From Anabaena azotica FACHB-119 (lineage in GTDB: Bacteria > Cyanobacteriota > Cyanobacteriia > Cyanobacteriales > Nostocaceae), in assembly GCF_014697625.1 (NCBI RefSeq), contig NZ_JACJSG010000019.1, positions 62,001 through 126,000 of the forward strand: DNA of 64,000 nucleotides, read 5' to 3'. This document shows, piece by piece, positions 53,645-62,536 of the stretch (its first letter is position 1; every line of letters starts with the position of its first letter). The notes under the pieces were generated by a model. The model had not been told where the DNA came from. It saw only the letters and a list, made by a program, of their open reading frames with translations, and did not search any database. Both the position numbers and the translations under genes were made by a program.

Positions 53645-56275
53645 ATGGTATGGACTCCAGGGCGGCAGTTATTTGGCAGACGCTATACAATCGAGAGACA
53701 ATTAGGCGAAGGTGGAATTGGTATTACCTATCTTGCCAAAAATCGACAGGGTAATTTGCGCGTAATTAAAACCCTGCGTGAAGCCATACTTAATCATCCT
53801 GCTTGGATAGCGCATCAAAGTAAACTCAAGCAAGACTTTAAAGAAGAAGCGTTACGCCTAGCCTTATGTCGCCATCCCCACATCGTGGAAGTGGAAAACG
53901 TTTTTGATGAGGGTGACTTACCATGTATGGCGATGGAATACATCACCGGGGAAGATTTAGGTAAGCGGATAACCGAAAAAGGAGCATTACCAGAAGCAGA
54001 AGCACTCCAATATATTAGGCAAATTGGCGATGCTTTGATACTGGTTCACGACAAAGGTTTGCTGCATCGGGATTTAAAGCCAAGTAATATCATGATGCGT
54101 GCAGGGAAACCAGAAGCCGTACTAATTGATTTTGGTCTTGCTAGACAATTTATATCGGGTGCTGTTTTACAGCATACACAAAGTTTAACTCCCGGTTACG
54201 CGCCACCAGAACAGTATGCACCAGTAGAACAACGGGGAGAATATATAGATGTTTACGCCTTAGCCGCCACCTTATATTCTTTGCTGACTGGAGAGTTACC
54301 TATGCCAGCACCAGCCAGACTACAAAATTTTACCCTGCAACCACCAAAAGATTTTAATCCCAGTGTGAGCGATCAGGTGAATGAGGCGATTATGAAAGGG
54401 ATGGCGTTAAATTACAAGTTGCGTCCCCAGTCGGTGCAAAAGTGGTTAGATTTGCTGGGTGCAAGCTTCATACCGCCAACACAACCAGTAGCACCTTCTG
54501 TTTACACACCCCCATCTTGGGAATGTGACCAAATTATTCCAGGTATTTCTGGAATAATAGCCTTTGATTCCCAAAAAGAAACCTTAGCAAGTGCGGCAGG
54601 TAGATTTATTCACTTGTTTTCATCAACTACAGGTCAACTTATCCGCACCCTAACTGGTCATTCTGAGAGGGTTTATTCCCTAGCCATCAGTAGTGATGGG
54701 CAAATTCTCGCCAGTGGTAGTTGGGACAAAACTATCAAACTCTGGTCAACAGCCACAGGAAAACAAATTCGCACCCTAACTGGTCATTCTGAGAGGGTTA
54801 GTTCCCTAGCCATCAGTAGAGATGGGCAAATTCTCGCTAGTGGTAGTGGGGACAACACTATCAAACTCTGGTCAATAGCCACAGGAAAAGAAATTCGCAC
54901 CCTAACTGGTCATTCTAACTCGATTTTTTCCTTAGCCATCAGTAGTGATGGGCAAATTCTCGCTAGTGGTAGTGGGGACGATACTATCAAACTCTGGTCA
55001 ATGGCGACAGGAAAACAAATTCGCACCCTAACTGGTCATTCTGACTGGGTTAATTCCCTAGCCATTAGTAGTGATGGGCAGTTTCTCGCCAGTGGTAGTG
55101 ATGACAAAACTATCAAACTCTGGTCAATGGCGGCAGGAAAAGAAATTCGCACCCTAACTGGTCATTCTGACTGGGTTAATTCCCTAGCCATAAGTAGTGA
55201 TGGGCAGTTTCTCGCCAGTGGTAGTGATGACAATACTATCAAACTCTGGTCAATGGCGACAGGAGAAGAAATTCGCACCCTCACAGGTCATTCTCACTGG
55301 GTTAGTTCCCTAGCCATCAGTAGTAATGGGCAAATTCTCGCCAGTGGTAGTGAGGACAAAACTATCAAACTCTGGTCAATAGCCACAGGAAAACAAATTC
55401 GCACCCTCACAGGTCATTCTGACTCGGTTAATTCCCTAGCCATCAGTAGTGATGGGCAAATTCTCGCTGGTGGTAGTAGCGACGACACTATCAAAATCTG
55501 GTCAATGGCGACAGGAGAAGAAATTCGCACCCTAACTGGTCATTCTGACTCGGTTAATTCCCTAGCCATCAGTAGTGATGGGCAAATTCTCGCCAGTGGT
55601 AGTGAGGACAAAACTATCAAACTCTGGTCAATAGCCACAGGAAAACAAATTCGCACCCTGACTGGTCATTCTAGCTGGGTTAGTTCCCTAGCCATAAGTA
55701 GTAATGGGCAAATTCTCGCTAGTGGTAGCGACGACACTATCAAACTCTGGTCAATGGCAACAGGAAAACAAATTCGCACCCTTGGAGGTTGGTTTCGTGG
55801 TCATTCTAGCTGGGTTAGTTCCCTAGCCATCAGTAGTGATGGGCAAATTCTCGCTAGTGGTAGTGAGGACAAAACTATCAAACTCTGGTCAATAGCTACA
55901 GGAAAAGAAATTCGCACCCTAACTGGTCATTCTGACTCGGTTGACTCCTTAGCCATCAGTAGTGATGGGCAAATTCTCGCCAGTGGTAGTTGGGACAAAA
56001 CTATCAAACTCTGGTCAACAGCCACAGGAAAAGAAATTCGCATCCTAACTGGTCATTCTGAGAGGGTTCGTTCCCTAGCCATCAGTAGTGATGGGCAAAT
56101 TCTCGCTAGTGGTAGTAAGGACAAAACTATCAAACTCTGGTCAATAGCCACAGGAGAAGAAATTTGCACTCTCAGTCATTTTGACTCAGTTTGGTCTGTC
56201 GCCTTTACCCCCGATGGAAGTAGGCTTGCTGCTGGAGACGATAGCGGAAATATTAAAATTTGGCGACGCATTTAG
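53645..56275 (+). CDS. Ser/Thr protein kinase with 14-blade WD40 region
   Basis: 876 aa. Kinase domain ~14-272: glycine loop GEGGIGITYL (21-30), Lys42, catalytic HRDLKPSNIM (141-150) and DFGLAR (162-167). A WD40 region occupies ~290-876, with one degenerate blade, twelve 42-residue units of the form GHS..V.SLAISSDGQILASGS with a D.TIKLWS end, and a final divergent blade, enough for two 7-blade propellers. Units are 126 bp and nearly identical at DNA level, so they duplicate and homogenise. One unit is short (a missing Glu/Asp-Lys), and another carries a GGWFR insertion. Kinases of this type are frequent in Nostoc; targets are unknown. Confidence 0.93.
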   Translation: MVWTPGRQLFGRRYTIERQLGEGGIGITYLAKNRQGNLRVIKTLREAILNHPAWIAHQSKLKQDFKEEALRLALCRHPHIVEVENVFDEGDLPCMAMEYITGEDLGKRITEKGALPEAEALQYIRQIGDALILVHDKGLLHRDLKPSNIMMRAGKPEAVLIDFGLARQFISGAVLQHTQSLTPGYAPPEQYAPVEQRGEYIDVYALAATLYSLLTGELPMPAPARLQNFTLQPPKDFNPSVSDQVNEAIMKGMALNYKLRPQSVQKWLDLLGASFIPPTQPVAPSVYTPPSWECDQIIPGISGIIAFDSQKETLASAAGRFIHLFSSTTGQLIRTLTGHSERVYSLAISSDGQILASGSWDKTIKLWSTATGKQIRTLTGHSERVSSLAISRDGQILASGSGDNTIKLWSIATGKEIRTLTGHSNSIFSLAISSDGQILASGSGDDTIKLWSMATGKQIRTLTGHSDWVNSLAISSDGQFLASGSDDKTIKLWSMAAGKEIRTLTGHSDWVNSLAISSDGQFLASGSDDNTIKLWSMATGEEIRTLTGHSHWVSSLAISSNGQILASGSEDKTIKLWSIATGKQIRTLTGHSDSVNSLAISSDGQILAGGSSDDTIKIWSMATGEEIRTLTGHSDSVNSLAISSDGQILASGSEDKTIKLWSIATGKQIRTLTGHSSWVSSLAISSNGQILASGSDDTIKLWSMATGKQIRTLGGWFRGHSSWVSSLAISSDGQILASGSEDKTIKLWSIATGKEIRTLTGHSDSVDSLAISSDGQILASGSWDKTIKLWSTATGKEIRILTGHSERVRSLAISSDGQILASGSKDKTIKLWSIATGEEICTLSHFDSVWSVAFTPDGSRLAAGDDSGNIKIWRRI
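54640..56170 (+). repeat. 126-bp tandem repeats encoding WD40 blades
   Basis: Twelve tandem 126-bp units starting at GGTCATTCT (54655, 54781, 54907 and so on). Most differences fall on surface-loop codons (the residue pair after GHS and the residue before D-x-TIK). Confidence 0.95.
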
Positions 56276-56330
56276 TTGTGCAATAACAGCGTCAAAATAG
56301 TAAGTAAGACTGACAAACATTAAAACCAAC

Positions 56331-56570
56331 ATGAAAGCATACGAATTTCCCGCCAACATCACCACTGAAGGCAAAATAGAATTACCAGATGTGATTTTGC
56401 AACAGTTACCAAATAACCAGCAGGTAAAAGTAATTATTCTCGTCAATGAACCCACAGAAGCAGAACAAGAAGAAGCAGCTTGGCAACGCCTTGCAGCCGA
56501 ACAATTATTAAAAGGGTATAGCGAAGACGATGCAATATACGACACCATTAGGAACTTTACAACTAAATGA
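56331..56570 (+). CDS. Small antitoxin-like protein
   Basis: 79 aa. N-terminal strand-rich half (AYEFPANITTEGKIELPD) with an AbrB/swapped-hairpin flavour, then an acidic helix (EPTEAEQEEAAWQRLAAEQL). This resembles small cyanobacterial antitoxins that normally precede a PIN or RelE toxin. The expected partner is not directly behind it: a 100-bp gap and a second antitoxin-toxin pair follow. Confidence 0.5.
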   Translation: MKAYEFPANITTEGKIELPDVILQQLPNNQQVKVIILVNEPTEAEQEEAAWQRLAAEQLLKGYSEDDAIYDTIRNFTTK

Positions 56571-56673
56571 TTGGAAAAAAGTGTGTCAGCACATCTCTCA
56601 AATGTGGTCTTCTATTGGCTAAAAAATCAAAATAGTAATAAGACTTGTACACCATCAACTTGATGTCATAACA

Positions 56674-56886
56674 ATGCTAGAAATAAACAAAAATTACGTC
56701 ATGGACGAAAATCAACAACCTATTGCTGTACAGATTCCCATAGCTGACTTTGAAAAAATTGAAGAGATATTAGAAAATTACGGCTTAATTAAACTCATGG
56801 CAGAGTCAGAAGACGATGAACGCCTCTCTAAAGATGAAGCATGGCAATATTACCAATCATTAAAACAAAAAAATGTGGAAGGTTGA
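56674..56886 (+). CDS. Phd/YefM-like antitoxin
   Basis: 70 aa. Short N-terminal strand region (DENQQPIAVQIPIADFEKIE) followed by an acidic helical tail (MAESEDDERLSKDEAWQYY), the usual design of a RelB/Phd-type antitoxin. A second in-frame ATG at 56701 is possible. Its 3-prime end overlaps the toxin start by 14 bp, so the two are translationally coupled. Confidence 0.8.
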   Translation: MLEINKNYVMDENQQPIAVQIPIADFEKIEEILENYGLIKLMAESEDDERLSKDEAWQYYQSLKQKNVEG

Positions 56887-57145
56887 ATATACTAAAAAGT
56901 TCTTGAAAGAATTAGCGGATTTACCACAAGATATGCAGGCTAGGATTGAATCAATAGTATTTCAAGAACTAGAATCAGAAAATCCATTTGATTTAGGTTA
57001 TTTGCAAAAAATGAAAGGCTACGATGATAAATATAAAATTCGCATAGGTAATTACAGAGTAGGTATTAGTGTTGATAAAGAAACCAAAACATTAATTTGT
57101 CAAAGGGTCGCACATCGTAAAGATATTTATAAAACTTTCCCTTGA
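56873..57145 (+). CDS. RelE/ParE-family toxin
   Basis: 90 aa. The RelE fold is recognisable: KVEYTKKFLKELADLPQDM helix, then LGYLQKMKGYDDKYKIRIGN and YRVGISVDKETKTLICQRVAHR, ending in a basic Y-K tail. RelE proteins cleave mRNA at the ribosome; ParE proteins inhibit gyrase. The RIGNYRV pattern and the C-terminal HRKDIYK favour RelE. It overlaps the antitoxin gene by 14 bp. Confidence 0.88.
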   Translation: MWKVEYTKKFLKELADLPQDMQARIESIVFQELESENPFDLGYLQKMKGYDDKYKIRIGNYRVGISVDKETKTLICQRVAHRKDIYKTFP

Positions 57146-57229
57146 TACAATATCTTGGCGTTGCTGATTGAAAACATGAATTTGCCTCACGCAAAGGCGC
57201 AAAGTAACAAAGAAAAATAAAAGTTAATT

Positions 57230-57420
57230 TCATATTTCATACTAACTCTGGGGTGCGTCAGCCCCAATAATTGCGTACAAATTAAGGAATTTTCTACATC
57301 TGACGCACCCTACTATTGTGCTGTAGTCAGTTGACAATTGACAGTTGACAGTTGACAGTTGTTAGTTGTCAGGTTATTTCCACTGTCAACTGTTCACTGT
57401 TCACTGTCCCCTGTCCCCTG
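57230..57420. repeat. AGGACTKACGCAA-family core and STRRs
   Basis: 57250-57315 repeats, inverted, the GGTGCGTCAG...CTGACGCACCC core of the element at 25974. CAGTTGA/CAGTTGT heptamers follow at 57325-57430 and run into the end of the ferredoxin-like gene. Confidence 0.6.
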
Positions 57421-57981
57421 TCACCTGTCCCCTGTGATACAAGGATGTTCATCTGTTAAATAGCTTTCTAACAGAGTTGCGATCGCCTCTGGATGGATTT
57501 TCTTGTATTTCTTTTTACCCAGCATCAGAACGCAGTTAGGGGCGCTGCTACAGCGTTTTTGACAGTCGGTGTGTTCGATTTCTACTTTGTCACGTAAACC
57601 GCGATCGCACAAAGTTTTTTCTAATTCTGACAATAAACCTTTACCACCACGTTTGACACAACCAGCTTTCTGACACACCATAATTTTAGCTGGTGGTGAT
57701 GCTATTTCAGCGATTCTATTACTAACTATAACTTGATAAGCTTTGAGTTTAATTGTGCCTGTATATTTATTTAACTTACAGACACCATAAATATTTATCG
57801 GTTCGCCTATCTCCAAAGAAGAACTTAAAGAACCACGTAATTTTTTTGGTAGCTTGACTAACACATCTCCAGAAGGAACTGCCAAACTTAAATATTTCAG
57901 TTTTCTCGGTTTCTTACCAGTAAAACCTAGAAAATTACCCTCAAGATTAAACTCTGATAACGTCAAAAATTTCTCACCCAT
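57421..57981 (-). CDS. (2Fe-2S) thioredoxin-like ferredoxin-domain protein
   Basis: 186 aa. N-terminal ~90 residues form a beta-rich OB-like region (YLSLAVPSGDVLVKLPKKLR, IYGVCKLNKYTGTIKLKAYQ). The C-terminal part is a thioredoxin-like ferredoxin domain with Cys in VCQKAGC (102, 107) and DCQKRCSSAPNC, four of which could bind a [2Fe-2S] cluster. It is the last gene of the nif accessory cluster, transcribed behind nifT; similar proteins are found beside nif genes, so a role in nitrogenase assembly or electron supply is plausible but unproven. Confidence 0.75.
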   Translation of the reverse strand: MGEKFLTLSEFNLEGNFLGFTGKKPRKLKYLSLAVPSGDVLVKLPKKLRGSLSSSLEIGEPINIYGVCKLNKYTGTIKLKAYQVIVSNRIAEIASPPAKIMVCQKAGCVKRGGKGLLSELEKTLCDRGLRDKVEIEHTDCQKRCSSAPNCVLMLGKKKYKKIHPEAIATLLESYLTDEHPCITGDR

Positions 57982-58094
57982 TTTGATGCTTCTTCTTATA
58001 GGGTTGACAGTAATAGTAATTCGCCATTAAGTATAAAATACTCTGTGCCTCTGTGGTAAAAAGTCATCAACCACAGAAACACAGAGAAAAGATT

Positions 58095-58298
58095 TTATTC
58101 CAATCGTTTAGCTTCCAGAGTTTTGGGTAAATTAGCGATATCTGGTATTTCCTTAAATTCTAATTCCCAACCGTTGGCTAGAGTCAGAACTTTCCCTTCC
58201 GCGCCGTCTGTTTGTTTCACAACTACTTCTTCTAAATCTTTTTTAGGAACGTAGACTGTTAACTTACCGGCATCATTCACTCGTAACATCACTTTCAT
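58095..58298 (-). CDS. nifT: NifT/FixU
   Basis: 67 aa. MKVMLRVNDAGKLTVYVPKK followed by KDLEEVVV and a final ANGWELEFKEIPD match NifT. A small protein in nif operons with an unclear, non-essential role in nitrogenase maturation. Its start overlaps the 3-prime end of nifZ by 26 bp, so the two are coupled. Confidence 0.92.
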   Translation of the reverse strand: MKVMLRVNDAGKLTVYVPKKDLEEVVVKQTDGAEGKVLTLANGWELEFKEIPDIANLPKTLEAKRLE

Positions 58299-58560
58299 GG
58301 TTTTCCTCAGCAGATTCTAGTTCTTTTGCTTTACAACCGACAACGATTCCCTTATCCAAAAAATGCACGGCATAAATATAGGAACTTTGTAAAAAAGTAC
58401 CTATACTCGCTACGTAACCTATATCTCCTTTTTTGGCTAAAATCTCTCCGATTTCTCTGCCTGGAAATGTGCCATCGTTTTTAATTTGTTTACGAAGTCT
58501 GACTTTTTCTCCGACTTCATAAACTGGTTCTGAATCTAACTCGTATTCATCGCGCTGCAT
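58273..58560 (-). CDS. nifZ: NifZ
   Basis: 95 aa. VYEVGEKVRLRKQIKNDGTF followed by GREIGEILAKKGDIGYV, then IYAVHFLDKGIVVGCKAKEL, is the NifZ domain (SH3-like fold). NifZ helps build the P-cluster of MoFe protein. The start overlaps the nifV stop region by 14 bp and its end overlaps nifT. Confidence 0.93.
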   Translation of the reverse strand: MQRDEYELDSEPVYEVGEKVRLRKQIKNDGTFPGREIGEILAKKGDIGYVASIGTFLQSSYIYAVHFLDKGIVVGCKAKELESAEENHESDVTSE

Positions 58561-59680
58561 GAGAATACCTCTGTTCTTTTACCAAGTTCAACAGTTCTTG
58601 TACAGTCAAACTACTTTTTTTCTTAACTGACTGTTGGCGTACTGCATCTAAAACAGATTGGATTTCTTCTGCGTTGAGAAAAATTCCATGCTGTTCTAAT
58701 AAATTAGAGATTAAATGTCTTCCTGAATGTTTACCTAGCACTAAACGGCGTTCCCAACCGACTTCTTCAGGTGCGAATGGTTCATAGGTATCAGGATTTT
58801 GCAGTACACCATGTGCATGGATACCTGATTCATGAGCAAAGGTATTTTCACCAACGATCGCCTTCCAAGGTGGTACATTAGCACCAGATGCAGTTGCGAC
58901 TAGTTGCGACAGTTCCAACAAACGGGGTGTGTCAATACCCATATCTACGCCATAGATGCGTTTGATAGCCATCACAACTTCTTCTAAGGCGGCGTTCCCA
59001 GCTCTCTCACCCAACCCAATCACGGTAGTATTGACAGAAGCAGCGCCAGCTTTAATTCCTGCTAAGGCGTTAGCTGTCGCCATGCCAAAATCATTGTGTG
59101 TATGGATTTCTACAGGAATGCTTAAAGCTGAGACGAGTAGTTTAACTTTTCCGTAGGTGGTGAAAGGATCTAGCACTCCTACTGTGTCACAGAAACGAAA
59201 CCGGGATGCACCCCATTCTTGAGCGTATAATGCCACATCCAAGAGGAAGTTTTCATCAGCTCTGGAAGAATCTTCCCCGCCCACTGCTACCCAAAGACCC
59301 TGATCAACTGCGAAGCTGATACAATCTTTGAGTCTTTGCAGACTTATCCGCCATTGTCCGTGGAATTTCGCAGCGATTTGGATACCGGAAACAGGAATCG
59401 CAATATGCACGCGCTTCATTCCACAAGCGATGGAAGCCTTGATATCTGACATAACGGCGCGGTTCCAAGCCAGGAGGTTGGCGTTTAAACCTAAGTGAGA
59501 AATTGCACAGATAGCACGCATTTCTTCCTCACCCATCGCTGGGATACCGACTTCTAATTCAGGTACACCGATATTATCGAGAAATTTGGCGATCGCAACT
59601 TTCTCTTCTAAGGTAAAAGCCACACCTGCGGCTTGCTCACCATCACGTAATGTAGTGTCATTAATGAGAACTTTATTCAT
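58547..59680 (-). CDS. nifV: Homocitrate synthase
   Basis: 377 aa from ATG 59680; GAGGG lies nine bases upstream. NifV condenses acetyl-CoA and 2-oxoglutarate to homocitrate, the organic ligand of the iron-molybdenum cofactor. Family motifs: INDTTLRDGEQAAGVAF (metal and substrate), GVPELEVGIPAMGEEEM, GGEDSSRADENF, HTHNDFGMATANALAGI with the metal His pair, and GENTFAHESGIHAHGV. It is cotranscribed with nifZ and nifT. Confidence 0.95.
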   Translation of the reverse strand: MNKVLINDTTLRDGEQAAGVAFTLEEKVAIAKFLDNIGVPELEVGIPAMGEEEMRAICAISHLGLNANLLAWNRAVMSDIKASIACGMKRVHIAIPVSGIQIAAKFHGQWRISLQRLKDCISFAVDQGLWVAVGGEDSSRADENFLLDVALYAQEWGASRFRFCDTVGVLDPFTTYGKVKLLVSALSIPVEIHTHNDFGMATANALAGIKAGAASVNTTVIGLGERAGNAALEEVVMAIKRIYGVDMGIDTPRLLELSQLVATASGANVPPWKAIVGENTFAHESGIHAHGVLQNPDTYEPFAPEEVGWERRLVLGKHSGRHLISNLLEQHGIFLNAEEIQSVLDAVRQQSVKKKSSLTVQELLNLVKEQRYSHAAR

Positions 59681-60094
59681 CTCCAACGTCCCTCTTAGAA
59701 ATTTTCTTAATATTCTTTTTTGGTTGAGAGTTGATTCTGCAATTCCTGGTAATAATAAATGCTCGTTACCACTCTGGAAATAAGAATGGTAAATGCTATA
59801 TACTCTCGTGTTTAATATTTCAACTTCATCATTTCTAAATATTAGCTAAAAAATCACAATATATCTGTATGACAGAGAACCAAAACCATGTATCTTTTAA
59901 GAATAAATTTGTAAAAAATACGCGAATTTTCACAATAAATATATTTTCAAACTAAAGGTTAGAAAGCCTAAACAAATATCCAAGCTATCGAGTACTTTTT
60001 CAGGAAAAATTTAAATTTGCGTAGATATAAATAAATATCCTTTTTTATTAAAATAAATTGACAAATGAATTACTTATTTAGCAAAGATTATCAG
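59681..60094. promoter_or_regulatory. AT-rich region upstream of nifV
   Basis: 414 bp with no gene. It probably carries the nifV promoter. I looked for the NtcA site (GTA-N8-TAC) and found only off-spacing GTA-N9-TAC, so no regulator is assigned. Confidence 0.45.
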
Positions 60095-60295
60095 CTAACT
60101 CTCGTTATATAACCAATCTAAAATTTGTTCTAGCTGTTGTAAGTCCACTAACCCATACTGCCAGAGGAGCATGGGTAAAGGCCCATTGTCAAACTCTTGG
60201 TGTTTTAGAGCTACAGCCATGTCTTTATCAGACAATTCAAGTTCGTTATGTAAAAAATCTAGTAATTCTATATTTTTTTTGCCAGTGGTCATCAT
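60095..60295 (-). CDS. DUF2949 family small protein
   Basis: 66 aa from ATG 60295 (or 65 from the next codon); the frame extends to 60346 without a good start. Sequence (ELLDFLHNELELSDKDMAVA followed by LPMLLWQYGLVDLQQLEQIL) fits DUF2949, a cyanobacterial family of unknown function. It lies between nifV and the small gene after nifP, with an AT-rich gap on each side. Confidence 0.75.
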   Translation of the reverse strand: MMTTGKKNIELLDFLHNELELSDKDMAVALKHQEFDNGPLPMLLWQYGLVDLQQLEQILDWLYNES

Positions 60296-60744
60296 ATATT
60301 CAAATTGTTGATTGAGAGAAATTTGCAAATAGAGCAGTAGCCACATAGCTGAGGAAATGAGTCAATCATAAAATCCTGATAGTAAGCAGCTAAAGCATCT
60401 GTTCCCTGTACCCTGTAACCTGTCCCCTACTATAGTAAAGTTGCCAGTTTTGGCTAAACTTACTTCTTGATAATCAATAGTTTCAGGACAGGGATTATAT
60501 TAAGTTCGCTTAAATACTTATCATATATTGGGGGCTGGTAATAGGTAATTGATAATCGGTAATGGCTGAAAACAATTACCTATTAGCTATGACCAATTAC
60601 CGACCAAAACAACCATATTATAAGTAATGAGCTGAACTTGATATTTGATGTATTTTTGTGAAAATCATCTTTGCATCACAATTTAGTCCTGAGACTCTAT
60701 TGATTAAATATTCCAGATTAGATAGAGAAAAATTTTGACCTTTG
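60296..60744. other. Intergenic region with STRRs and a MITE-like end
   Basis: 449 bp. 60400-60435 carries the TGTCCCCTACTATAGTA end of the TATAGCAGGGGACAGG family with CTGTACC heptamers. 60530-60600 is GGTAATA/ACCAATT STRR. No gene. Confidence 0.55.
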
Positions 60745-60984
60745 CTAGTCATGGTTGCAATACCAGCAACGCTCTAGCCAGTCGATTAATTCTTGACGGG
60801 AACCTAGAAACTGCATCACCGTACTGCGGACTAAAATTGCAGTCAGCCAATTATTCACTTGCACCCGCAATGATCCATCTGCATGACAGGAACAGGGGAT
60901 CATCAATTCTTGCAATCGGTGATAAATCTGCCAGCGATCGCACAAGGGTATCTGCAACACTTGAGAACTACAAGGTGGTAACAT
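60745..60984 (-). CDS. Conserved nif-linked small protein
   Basis: 79 aa. Cysteine-rich at both ends (CSSQV, IPCSCHADG, CWYCNHD), with VNNWLTAILVRSTVMQFLGS and a terminal WLERCWYC. The ATG follows the nifP stop by two bases, so it is cotranscribed and coupled. The Cys pattern could bind metal but no known motif is present. Small proteins at this position are, from memory, conserved behind nifP in heterocystous cyanobacteria. Confidence 0.7.
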   Translation of the reverse strand: MLPPCSSQVLQIPLCDRWQIYHRLQELMIPCSCHADGSLRVQVNNWLTAILVRSTVMQFLGSRQELIDWLERCWYCNHD

Positions 60985-60986
60985 AA

Positions 60987-61739
60987 TTATCTATCTTTCG
61001 TCAACAGTTCTTGTGACTTTGCTTGATCTATCAGAGTTTTTTGCAGTTTTTGTTCAAGTTGTTCGATGCGCGTCAGCAAAGAACGAATTACATCTGCTTC
61101 CAAGTCGGGTAACTTTCCATGTTCCAGAGGCGAGAGACTAGTCTTAGGTTGGGTCACAATGCGCCCTGGAACGCCGACAACAGTACAATCTTCGGGGACA
61201 TCACGCAACACAACTGAACCAGCGCCAATACGCACGCGATCGCCAATCGTAATATTTCCCAAAACCTTCGCACCCGAACCCACCACCACATGACTCCCCA
61301 CCGTGGGATGACGCTTCCCGCTTTCCTTAAGAGTACCGCCCAGAGTCACACCCTGGTAAATTAGGGCATAATCTCCCACAATCGCCGTTTCACCGATGAC
61401 AACGCCCATCCCGTGGTCGATAAACACACCTTTACCAATCACCGCACCCGGATGAATTTCAATTCCCGTGAGAAACCTAGCCAAGTGCGAAATCAAGCGC
61501 GGGAAGAAAACCACTCCCCGACGATGTAACCAATGGGCGAAACGGTGTAAACAAATAGCATGAAGTCCGGGGTAACAGAAGATAACTTCCAACCAATTCT
61601 GCGCCGCCGGGTCGCGTTCAAAAATAATCAGAAAATCACTCAACAATGGCTCTAAAAAAACGCCAGAGAGTAGATTTTTCAGCAGGGATGTATGTGATGA
61701 ATCCTGGGGATTCTCGATACCGTCTAAGGACTGTTGCAT
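60987..61739 (-). CDS. nifP: NifP-type serine O-acetyltransferase (CysE family)
   Basis: 250 aa. Makes O-acetylserine for cysteine and so supplies sulfur for the iron-sulfur clusters of nitrogenase. A CysE N-terminal helical part (FERDPAAQNWLEVIFCYPG and HRFAHWLHRRG) leads into left-handed beta-helix hexapeptide repeats: IHPGAVIGKGVFIDHGMGVV, GETAIVGDYALIYQG, and VGSGAKVLGNITIGD, with catalytic His in HPG and DHG. The position ahead of nifV in a nif accessory cluster favours NifP over the housekeeping enzyme. A C-terminal coiled-coil extension (RIEQLEQKLQKT) is unusual. Confidence 0.88.
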   Translation of the reverse strand: MQQSLDGIENPQDSSHTSLLKNLLSGVFLEPLLSDFLIIFERDPAAQNWLEVIFCYPGLHAICLHRFAHWLHRRGVVFFPRLISHLARFLTGIEIHPGAVIGKGVFIDHGMGVVIGETAIVGDYALIYQGVTLGGTLKESGKRHPTVGSHVVVGSGAKVLGNITIGDRVRIGAGSVVLRDVPEDCTVVGVPGRIVTQPKTSLSPLEHGKLPDLEADVIRSLLTRIEQLEQKLQKTLIDQAKSQELLTKDR

Positions 61740-62536
61740 CTGTACTATCTGGTTAAAAGAGCCTTGTGCTTTTTCTGCTTATATCAGATTGCTCCACAGC
61801 AGACAGTACATTAAAAGCCGATTGGATTTATTGGAATAATTAAGCCTGTACTCAACAGCTACGAACCCTACCTTAGTTAGATTTAAAATCTCTCTTGGGG
61901 TATAGGTACTAGTATTGTGGGGACGGGGTTCTAGTATTTCCCAACAAGGGTGTCAGAATTTTTGTACTCGCTACAAATAACTTAATATGTACGACATTGA
62001 TACGATTTGAGCCAGATAGATTGAGATATATTAAGCTGTACTCAACCGCCCTGGATTATCAAGTAGACAGGACTATAAATTAATTTTCTGTATCTCCAAT
62101 CACTATAACTATTTTAGGATTTTGGCACTTAAAAAACCAAATTCTTCATTTTATTTTAGCCTTTATTTTCTGTATGTACATATACCTTTTCATCAGGTAA
62201 CTAAGAAAAAATGATAGGCATTCCTCCACCTGTTAATTTAACTAATAAAACTCTGATCTTTTCTCTGTGGTTTAATAGACCTCTTGCAAAAGTCGTTCTT
62301 AGCGTTCTTTTCTTTGCGTTTTTGCGCCTTTGCGTGAGACAAAAAAAGATTTATGCAAGAAGTCTAATAAATATACTTATAATATCAAGTCAGGCTAATT
62401 ACTTACGATATGGTTGGTTTAGTTGGTAATAGGTAATTGTTTTCTCCGATTAGCAATTACCTATTACCAATGACCAAAGCTGACGATATGATAAGTGTTT
62501 AAGCGGATATGATATAAGTGGGTTTCCAATTTTTAT
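61740..62536. other. Divergent intergenic region between nifP and the sigma-like gene
   Basis: 797 bp, AT-rich, with two half-repeats of TTAAGCCTGTACTCAAC at 61841 and 62032-62050, and a TTGCGCCTTTGCGTGAGAC repeat at about 62322-62342 that has an inverted relative at 57184-57205. The 72-codon frame inside it has no coding support. Confidence 0.5.

Noticed and set aside
61740..62100. NtcA-type site upstream of nifP
   Set aside because: Only GTA-N9-TAC was found (near 62000), not the required GTA-N8-TAC.
62211..62429. 72-codon plus-strand frame
   Set aside because: Includes a dispersed TTGCGCCTTTGCGTGAG repeat and lacks a ribosome-binding site.
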